Assembly: GCA_950295325.1 (NCBI GenBank)
Contig: OX485803.1
Location: 29,069,554-29,133,553, forward strand
Origin: Polytrichum commune
Lineage: Eukaryota; Streptophyta; Polytrichopsida; Polytrichales; Polytrichaceae
Direction of reading: 5' to 3'
DNA length: 64,000 nt
This document shows positions 57,701 through 64,000 of this stretch, piece by piece (the first letter of the stretch is position 1; each line of letters opens with the position of its first letter). The position numbers and the translations under genes were made by a program. Below the pieces are notes generated by a model. That model made no database searches, was not told the origin of the DNA, and worked only from the letters and a program-made list of their open reading frames with translations.

Positions 57701-59311
57701 GATGTCTTTCATTCTCCTTGGTTATCTCATTGCTTCTTGCAGATCAATTGCTTTTTACTTGGAGTACATTGTCATGATCTCGGAACTTACTACCAGTCAC
57801 TTGAAGTCCAACAACTGATGAGGGCACTTGGGAGTGTGTCAGATTTGAGAAGCGAAGAGCTCAAGAAGAGCTTGAGGTTGTGAATATGAAGATCACATGC
57901 TTGCAGTCGAATCGCGAAGGGGGGGCGGTCGTAGATAGACTGATGGAGGAGATCAAGAGCTATAAAACCTTATTGAAGTGCAGTGTTTGCCATGAACGAC
58001 AGAAGGAGGTAAATCAGCTGTAACCCATTTTTTTATTTTATTTTTTTTCTCTCTCTCGTGATCTTTTTTACTCTCTGTGCTCTTTCACGGTTGATAATAA
58101 CTAAAGATGAATATCCTTTGCGATTCGACTGGAAGCATATGATCTTCAATAACTTTGATTTTCATGTATGCTGATTGTCCACTAGATTATAGTGGGAATA
58201 AGGACATACTTGCCCAAATGTAGGTGGAGTCTAGTCGGGTACAATTCATGTCCATCAACTAGCAACTCTCATCTTCTCAAATCCAAGCCCTCCTACTAAT
58301 CTCCTTCAAGTTAAAATCTCCTCCTAAAACCCGTCTTCAATCCTTCAATGAACGGCACTTGTAGGTTTAAAAAGTGCTTTAGTGGATGCATGCAAGTCTA
58401 GCGGCCCAAATTCATTGCCCTCCACATTCTAGTAGGTCACACTAGTGGTTTGTTGGCGGCTTGTGCTTATCTACATGGGAACACGTCCAACCCACTATTA
58501 TCTAGAATCTAGTGGGCAAGTGGCCGCCTTGGAAACTCAGCCTTACAAGAGCATAAGAAGGAAGGATGACAAGGAGGAATGGAAAGTAAATCAATCTTGT
58601 TTTGTTGAACTATATGTAGTCCTCTTTCCAATGATGTGGCACCTTCAATAACTTTGATTGTCCAATGCATCCTTTAGTTTTGTTTTAATCATCAAGATTT
58701 TAGTAGGAACGCACACATGATCTACTAGTCCCAATCCCAATTTTCATGACCCATAACCCCATAGCCTCACAATTTATTGCTTTGATTTCTTAATAGTTAC
58801 AGAACAAGGCTCACATAGTACGTGGATGTGTTTTGAGTAATTAAAATGCAGAGTTTCCAATTGAATGGACTTGCTTAAAGTATGAAGGTGCTAAAACCAA
58901 AACATTAAAACCTTGCACAACAAGTACATAGGAATACTGAGAATGTTCACCACCTCAACAGTTTTGAGTAATCTACCGATAAAACTTCAAATCCTTACAA
59001 ATTTTGCATACAGATTCCATAGAAGACATACTTTGGTGCGTTGGAATCCCCATTCTAATCTGCTATTAAGAAACTTTTTCAAATCTTCATCTTTTTGAAT
59101 ATAGTAGCTACACTCGCTGCTTAAAGTGAGGGTCCATGAACACTCGCTACCTTACTAACAAGTACATTTCTGGGTGCAGGTGGTCATCACTAAGTGTTAC
59201 CATTTATTCTGTAGCCCTTGCATACAACGGAACTTGGAGCTTCGGCATAGGAAATGCCCTGGATGTGGGACGACGTTCGGGCAAAGTGACGTTAGAAATG
59301 TTTACATCTGA
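45765..59311 (+). CDS. HUB2: HUB2-like RING E3 ligase for histone H2B monoubiquitination, 19 exons, 899 aa
   Basis: BRE1-type E3; in plants HUB1 and HUB2 act together in the nucleus to monoubiquitinate H2B at transcribed genes. Exons: 45765-45908, 46739-46900, 47453-47537, 47715-47954, 48367-48534, 49393-49598, 49734-49817, 50126-50245, 50750-50936, 51118-51278, 51786-51857, 52972-53048, 54005-54199, 54528-54600, 54794-54880, 55512-55649, 56700-56902, 57843-58008, 59180-59311. They total 2700 nt with every phase matching. The N-terminus (MGSTEEPDRKRRH) carries two Asn runs. Nearly all the rest is predicted coiled coil, with the conserved LELKVKAANEAEALCQQRL and QAYEGMQTHNQ. The C-terminal RING starts CSVCHERQKE and continues VVITKCYHLFCSPCIQRN, ending RHRKCPGCGTTFGQ; all eight Cys/His ligands are present. 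RING details and VDELELLTVRA favour HUB2 over HUB1. Length agrees with Arabidopsis HUB2 (about 900). The introns are large and repeat-filled, yet the coding sequence is intact. Confidence 0.95.
46130..46495 (-). mobile_element. Repeat family B in HUB2 intron 1
   Basis: Reverse-oriented copy: TTTTTGGAGCTCATATGAAT, GAGCATGTAGTCCAATCTG, and GATCCACACCTAATCACATA are the family's marker phrases. About 365 bp. Confidence 0.8.
46985..47300 (+). mobile_element. Repeat family B in HUB2 intron 2
   Basis: GAAAAGAGATTGGACTAC, GCTCAATAGTCATCAACATA, TTGGGGGGACCTATTTGACC and ACTATGAGGGAAATGGCTAT mark the family. Confidence 0.8.
48010..48255 (+). mobile_element. Repeat family B in HUB2 intron 4
   Basis: AGGTGTGGATCTAAGAACAG, CAAAAAGGCATCATGAG, AAAAGAGATTGGACTACATG and AGTTGGGGGGATCTATATTA. 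The 3' part is truncated. Confidence 0.8.
48985..49262. mobile_element. MITE family A, copy 3, in HUB2 intron 5
   Basis: TTATTGGTTGTTTTGCATA and GGTGCCCGCTCGGAGGTAGA on the left; TTCAAGCATGCACCGAAAAC, TTACCAAACATGGAAGGTGT and GACAATTCACTCCTGACC on the right. A further partial left arm lies just upstream (48859-48920). Confidence 0.7.
50605..50715 (+). mobile_element. Truncated repeat family B next to HUB2 exon 9
   Basis: TCTTAATTGGACACCTATGA, TAAGTGGTATGTGTTTGGTG and CTAAGAACGGATGCCAAAAA. It stops roughly 35 bp before the exon 9 acceptor at 50749, so it forms most of the intron's 3' end. Confidence 0.75.
52045..52345 (-). mobile_element. Repeat family B in HUB2 intron 11, first of two
   Basis: TGGAGCTCATATGAAGATTC, GAGCATGTAGTACAATCTG, and GATCCACACTTAACCACATA, in reverse orientation. 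Confidence 0.8.
52585..52920 (-). mobile_element. Repeat family B in HUB2 intron 11, second of two
   Basis: GTGGAGCTCATATAAATATC, TAGATCCACACCTAACCACA and AAGAGAAGTAACCAAATTAG. Same orientation as the copy 0.5 kb upstream. Confidence 0.8.
53345..53740 (+). repeat. Repeat family F in HUB2 intron 12
   Basis: TGTTGGTTTGGTGTATAATT, GGGTATGGGTATTTGACGGT, TTTGATATCATTTGGGTCCA, and GTAGGTTCTTTGATA are shared with 6985-8600 and 56100-56680. Confidence 0.65.
54950..55270 (+). mobile_element. Repeat family B in HUB2 intron 15
   Basis: TTACTTATCTTAATCAGATA, GTGGTGTGTGGTGAAATTTG, AAGTGAGATTGGACTATGTA and ATTTATATGAATTTTGAAAA. It is the most diverged copy. Confidence 0.7.
55690..56680 (+). repeat. Repeat family F, two partial copies in HUB2 intron 16
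   Basis: TTTTGATACCATTTGGGTCT (56167) and GGTTTTATATGATTTGGATA (56473) start similar blocks. Each ends with AAGTGTCAATAAATGACTGG and GGTTGGGTAGGTTCTTTGA-like text (56283-56340, 56598-56655). Confidence 0.7.
57100..57672. repeat. Nested inverted and tandem repeats in HUB2 intron 17
   Basis: A 71-bp unit (ATTAGTGTGGGCCACAGTAT ...) is tandem at 57120 and 57191, with a third start at 57262. GATTGTCCTATTAGTGTGGG near 57111 is inverted at 57448-57470 (CCACACTAACAGGACAATTT). A second inverted pair is CATTTGGAGTTGCACATTGC (57509) and GCAATGTGTAACTCCAAATG (57644). Probably two MITEs, one inserted near the other. Confidence 0.7.
58163..58523. mobile_element. Possible MITE in HUB2 intron 18
   Basis: Left end TTGTCCACTAGATTATAGTG; right end ATCTAGAATCTAGTGGGCAA, with CCCACTAT before it: an inverted repeat with a small insertion. 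About 360 bp, no ORF. Confidence 0.45.
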
Positions 59312-60064
59312 GGAGATCCAGAGACGACTGTTTAATTTTGCCACCGCTTTAGAGTTTTGACAACTGCTTTAGATTTTCCAGCGTACTAACTGTGAATTGT
59401 GAACAATTGAGAGTATACTCTTAGAGAGAACGAGCTCCTCGAGCTTGAGCTACTTCAGAGAAATCTTCGAATGTCTGTGTACATTACGAGCTTAATGATT
59501 CACTGTCTCCTCAATGACTCACAAAGCCACACGGATTCTATTATGCCACTCTACTTTCCATTAAGAGTAAAGAACTGTGGGCATATTGGAAATTCGTGTG
59601 GGTTATACTGGTTAAACAAAAAAAGTTCACTCCTCGAATTCAACTGCAAACTTGATCCTGGTTGTAATATCTTACGTGCTTTAAACATATAGACGAGTGA
59701 TTGAACCTGGTAGCATGCATTCTTCAATGATGTGTTGAATCATGTAGCATATATTAAAGATGCTCTATTTCATCATCGGGAGTTCTAGAATGGAGTTTCC
59801 ACATGGGTTGTGCACCAAAGAATGAGAGGAAAATTCGTTACTTTATGGCATCTATTTTACAATGCTTGTAAGCCCATGTTGAGATGCTTGTGGTTTGTCC
59901 TTCCTATTATACACTTCTGCAAAGTTTGTCTTGATGAGTGACAAATTTATCGCAGTTGGGTGGGTGGGTCTTAAATGGTTACTTTTTCCGACTATCTTCT
60001 GGACCTACGACAAGGAAACTGGGATTGATGCAATATGGTTAGCAACAATGAGCGAGGAGAACTG

Positions 60065-60265
60065 ACTGCTAGTTACAGATGAACTGGTTGAGCTTGAGCT
60101 TGAGTTTGAGGAATAACCGGTTGAAGTTCAAGACTGGAGGAAAAATTACCGATCATTCTCGAGGAGTCTATGGAATATACCCCAAATTAATACATAAAAA
60201 CCGAAAGATCACAGCATGTAACCGGTTGGACTTTGAAACGCTGAGAATTTGACCAATTATGCCCA
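60065..60265 (-). repeat. Repeat family D, inverted copy
   Basis: Reverse complement of the 39.2, 42.3 and 43.4 kb copies: AGTTTGAGGAATAACCGGTT, GTCTATGGAATATACCCCAA, ATGTAACCGGTTGGACTTTG. Confidence 0.8.
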
Positions 60266-60284
60266 CAAATCTCCCCGGATATTG

Positions 60285-60545
60285 ATTAGCAAATCTAAAC
60301 TGAGACCATAGCCGCTTTCCTCATAAATTTCAGACCTTATATGAATATCTTATGTATTGTCAGAGAGAATCAAGTTCTCGTGCTCATTGAAGGGTCATAT
60401 AGGTCCTCCCAATCGTGTTGATTATCGAGTCTAGAATGGTTAGTGTACTTTGAGCATGTAGTCCAATCTCTTTTAAGCATACGTTGTGTTTCGGTGTTTG
60501 TTCTTGGATGCACACTTGGCCACACACCACTCAAATGATCTTGCA
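60285..60545 (-). mobile_element. Repeat family B downstream of HUB2
   Basis: GATTAGCAAATCTAAACTGA, TTATATGAATATCTTATGTA, GAGCATGTAGTCCAATCTC, and TTCTTGGATGCACACTTGGC. Confidence 0.8.
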
Positions 60546-61187
60546 AAATACATCGATTCCATATTGCTAGTTTGAACATATGATTTTGTGGGATAAAAAA
60601 TGGCGTGGGTCAAGAAAAATTACTTCAACCAAAAGTGTTGTGATATGACAACATTATAGTGGACCACAATAATAGGTTATGAAAGTATAGCTTGGACCCA
60701 TACATATGAATTGTTGTTTTAGGCAGCCCCTAACCATGATCACGTCAGTTTAACATGGTCCCCCGCCTTTTCAGATAATGGGGCGACAACCCCACCAATC
60801 CCCACCTATGTTGTCCATTGTGTGTTTGAGGTTGTTATCATGTACTTTTTTTTTGCACCTATAATGCGTGTTGAAGTCATGATCGTTTCGTGAGGCCATT
60901 ACGTTCCAACGATTGTGTGGAGCTTGATGAGCGATAGCTTGTCGGAAAGCCCTTCAAAAGTTGAGAAAAACAAACTCATCATTTTCTTCATTCGAAATTA
61001 GTGCTGAGTTCATTATCTTGTCTACTTCTTTGGGTGGTTCCTTGAGATGACGTCATGTGTGATAATCAAGCTTTCTCATATGGGTGGGTCCAGTTTAATG
61101 CGTGATTGCATAAACCCATAGAGCGATTGGTTGGATAGATGTTAATTTGTTTGGGTCAAATTGTGAACTATAGCTTGAAGTACACCG

Positions 61188-61396
61188 TTAATGGTATTTA
61201 ATGTTACTTACTATTTGGAATTACACAAGGTTCTAACTTCTTGCTATAGATTTCATTTGTTACCAACAAAGATTGAACATGTTATGTGGACAATGTACAA
61301 CATAACTGACTTTACTTGGTAAAAGGTTACATTCTTAGCAAACAAAAAATATTAGCATTGTGTAACTCCAAATAGTAAGTGACACTAAATATCATA
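61188..61396. mobile_element. MITE family E, diverged copy
   Basis: Left GGTATTTAATGTTACTTACT with ATTTGGAATTAC; right GTAACTCCAAATAGTAAGTG with ACACTAAATATCAT: an inverted repeat of about 35 bp with mismatches. Confidence 0.7.
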
Positions 61397-62019
61397 ACCG
61401 GTGCAGTTTGTACTGAAGTCGGTCTAAACCGCAACTTGAAGTGTCATTAGGTGTAAATTGTACAGTTCTATGTGCAATTAAGTTGCCTTCTTGATTAGGT
61501 CAAAATCTTATCACAAAGACATATAACTTTTTCTATCAATCTGTGTGGCAACCACAGTAAAACATCGGGTCTTTTGTTTTTGTTGTTGTGGTAAGAAGTA
61601 TTCAAAATAGTGTGGAATGTTGATAAATTAGCATGGGACAAGTTAATGGCACATGTTAATGTAGCTTAAAGCCAAAGGTTGAATCAATTCTAGGGGTAGA
61701 CAACCTTATCAATTCGCACTTGTACTTTGGATAAACAACACATGCTAGAAGAGAAGATTTTGTTTTTTTTTGAGTGGAGATAGTTAATATGCACCCTCGT
61801 TATATAATACGCCATATGTTAATACTTGGTTGGCTGAAAATTTGTGAAGGCGAAATGGATATTTATCACTTTTGTGAGCTGATTGTGTACAAATGATTTG
61901 GTGAAAACAACTACCAATTATTTTTTCAATGGTGTTTGTCCTTTGCAACAATTTCAAAAGGTTTTGCTTAACAAAGAATGAAAACCTCCACACAATTGCA
62001 CTACAAGTTAGGGTCCATG

Positions 62020-63905
62020 GGCCAAGGGCCACACTTCCTGGTTAAGGCTTTCCGTTAGAGCAAGTAACCACTCATATTACTTACATGATGCCCAAATTGT
62101 CCACCTAAGAGAATCAACTAACATGCAAGGATCCTGACCAATATGAGAGCTAATGAATCTCATGTCTCACCACCTGGTTAGAATTAAGGTTAAATAAAAG
62201 TCATTAAACTAGAAATTCTTTAACTTTTTGGACCTTGTTTTTGTGAAGAAATCTTAACTCATCCATATTACGCCTAATGTTAACTAACTTTCTGTCAATG
62301 ATCAACCCAATGAAAGTTCGCCTCTCATTCGCCCCATCTCTTGTATGCTACACTATGAGGTGGACCTCACTAGTTCTTACATCATCCTAAATCAACATAC
62401 ATTTTGAAATCATTAACAACAATTGTACTGATGATACAATATTATGGTGTCATTTGCAATGTTCCAATTCAGATAAATAAGAATGTTTAACTTAAATTTA
62501 ATTAAAATTAAACAAAGGTGGTGTGGGCCACAAAAGCGTTTAGTGCATCATAACTAGCGTCATGTTCAAAACGTGGGCAAGCTGAGCAAAATTTTGGTTA
62601 GTCAACCTTAACTCCTCTCTTAAATTGGTCAACCTTTGGTTAGTCATAACCATGATTTGTGGGTGTGCGATCAAATAAATGGCGTATTAGTAGGTTCATT
62701 CTCACTAACTCATATTGTTAGCTAATTCTCCTATGTGTATTTTAGTTACCTAACATTTTGGCTAGTTAGTCTTCACTAACTCATAATTTAACTAATTCTC
62801 TTAACTAGGTGCTTGGGGTAAACCCTCAGAGAGGCAAAAGAACTTTCAGGATGGATAGTAATATATAATACCCAACAATCAATAAGACTTGGACATGTTC
62901 AATAAAATTAACTGACGCATATATCAGGTACCCTTTTATAATTGTCGAAGCTTGGAGCCTACTCTTGTTTTTTACACAATATCACATCATATTTAGTTTC
63001 AAAGAAATTGAAATACTGTAGTAAGATACATTTGAAATGAATGAATGATAAACTTATAGGTGTCAAGTAATTCATCAAAAGAATGGATGATATATATATA
63101 TATATATTCATATGGAGCAATTATCCCTCTCCACGGTGAGTCACTTTCACAAGACCATGTTATGAGAAAGACTTGGTGGTAACCATAAGCCCACCATATG
63201 TGGTTAATGAGACTAGGGTGAACTCTCACCGAAACAAAGTTTTGCCTTCCATCCATTGTGGGCTTCACATGTGGCACAAAGTTTGAAAAAATAATTGAAA
63301 ACATCATTGCACATACACCGGAGTGCCTTGGCCCTTGAAGATCACTCCACTCATGCCGACTAAAATTTGTTGGGCTACGCAAAGACTCGAGACATGATCA
63401 TTTCATTACCGACATATGAGTCCTTGACAATTGTCGTGCATTGTTGGAAGAAGTTTGCAAATGTATCACTGTGAATGTAGGATAATTTTCCAGTGACACA
63501 TGTCAATTACGCAGCATTCGTATGGTTGTAGTGTCTGCAACTCTCATTCAGCACGCAAAAGAAGTGTACTCCTGTCAACGAATACTTAGCACACTAGGTA
63601 CTCGTGATTTCGGTATCAAGTACCTAATGGGTCCCACCTGCACTTCCTAGCCAAGGCTTCGGTTAGAGTAAGTAACCACTCGTATTAGTTATATTATGCC
63701 CTCACCACCTAGGGCTAAGACAACTAACTAACACATACGGTAGCCAACTTATATGAGAGCGAATCAATCTCATGCTTGCACCGACTAGTCAAACTGAAGG
63801 GTTAAATAAAAGTTGTCAACTGCAAGTTAGCTAAGTTATCGGACCTTGTTTTTGTGAAAAAGTCTTAACTCATCCGTACCCCTAATGCTAACTACACTAA
63901 ATACG
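62020..63905 (+). repeat. Direct repeat pair, ~275 bp each, 1.6 kb apart
   Basis: 62020-62295 and 63628-63905 share, in order, CACTTCCT, AAGGCTT, GTTAGAG, AAGTAACCACTC, ATATGAGAG, GGTTAAATAAAAGT, GGACCTTGTTTTTGTGAA and TCTTAACTCATCC. The 1.3 kb between them has no convincing ORF and includes an (AT)n tract at 63089-63108. Confidence 0.7.
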
Positions 63906-64000
63906 ATACTTAGTGTCACCAATTCTGATTGTCTTGCTCAATACTAAGTGTAAACCGTGGTGTAGTGTCACCGACACTACATGTTAACCCAACATTATTT
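63893..64000. mobile_element. Partial family E-like sequence at the window edge
   Basis: ACTACACTAAATACGATACT then TAGTGTCAC repeats the terminal motif of family E. The shorter inverted motif ACTAAGTGTAAACC / GTGTAGTGTCACC follows; the element may continue beyond the window. Confidence 0.5.

Larger units (their letters stand above)
59312..61187. other. HUB2 3' flank and intergenic DNA
   Basis: No coding region after the stop. 60065-60265 is an inverted family D copy (GAGTTTGAGGAATAACCGGT, GTAACCGGTTGGACTTTG) and 60285-60545 a reverse family B copy (GAGCATGTAGTCCAATCTC). The HUB2 polyadenylation site is probably in the first few hundred bases but is not visible. Confidence 0.5.

Overview
This window is plant nuclear DNA. 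Three intron-rich protein genes are recognisable: a DCN1-like (DCUN1) gene on the minus strand, a phosphatidylserine decarboxylase with C2 and EF-hand regions, and a HUB2-type RING E3 ligase. Around and inside them are a decayed Ty3/gypsy chromovirus and many short inverted-repeat elements. A plant host is supported by the PSD2/PSD3-type and HUB2-type architectures, by a TGGTATCAGAGC primer-binding site in the retrotransposon, and by TTTAGGG telomere-type units. Long introns and many diverged repeat families suggest a large genome. The proteins look fairly distant from angiosperm ones, so a non-seed plant or other early-branching lineage is possible, but that is a guess.

Layout. 194-4248 (minus): AAR3-like gene in 11 exons. 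4250-6900: its upstream region, with a ~0.54 kb tandem duplication. 7-13.7 kb: no gene; repeat-derived DNA, including a 650-bp pogo-like element with a transposase HTH remnant and a degenerate ~0.3 kb tandem array. 13775-19494: LTR retrotransposon with LTRs, target-site duplication (CATGG), PBS and polypurine tract, but broken coding capacity. 19.5-23.2 kb: no gene, MITE and short repeats. 23.2-34.9 kb: PSD gene in 22 exons (first exon tentative), whose leader, introns, last-exon boundary and 3' flank carry several local tandem duplications. 35-43.5 kb: no confident gene; dispersed repeats and two strong hairpins. 43.6-59.3 kb: HUB2-like gene in 19 exons (899 aa), its introns loaded with one ~0.3-0.4 kb repeat family. 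59.3-64 kb: repeats, including a direct-repeat pair 1.6 kb apart.

The three host genes belong to different processes (cullin neddylation, phosphatidylethanolamine synthesis, H2B monoubiquitination); nothing suggests they act together. Exons were placed by joining splice sites so that reading frames and family motifs are preserved; all three models close in frame. I did not find a credible new multi-gene system. The points most worth checking are the decoy last exon of PSD, the repeat swarm in HUB2 introns, the near-perfect hairpins at 41.4 and 42.6 kb, the unexplained ORF inside the retrotransposon, and the long C-terminal extension of the AAR3-like protein.
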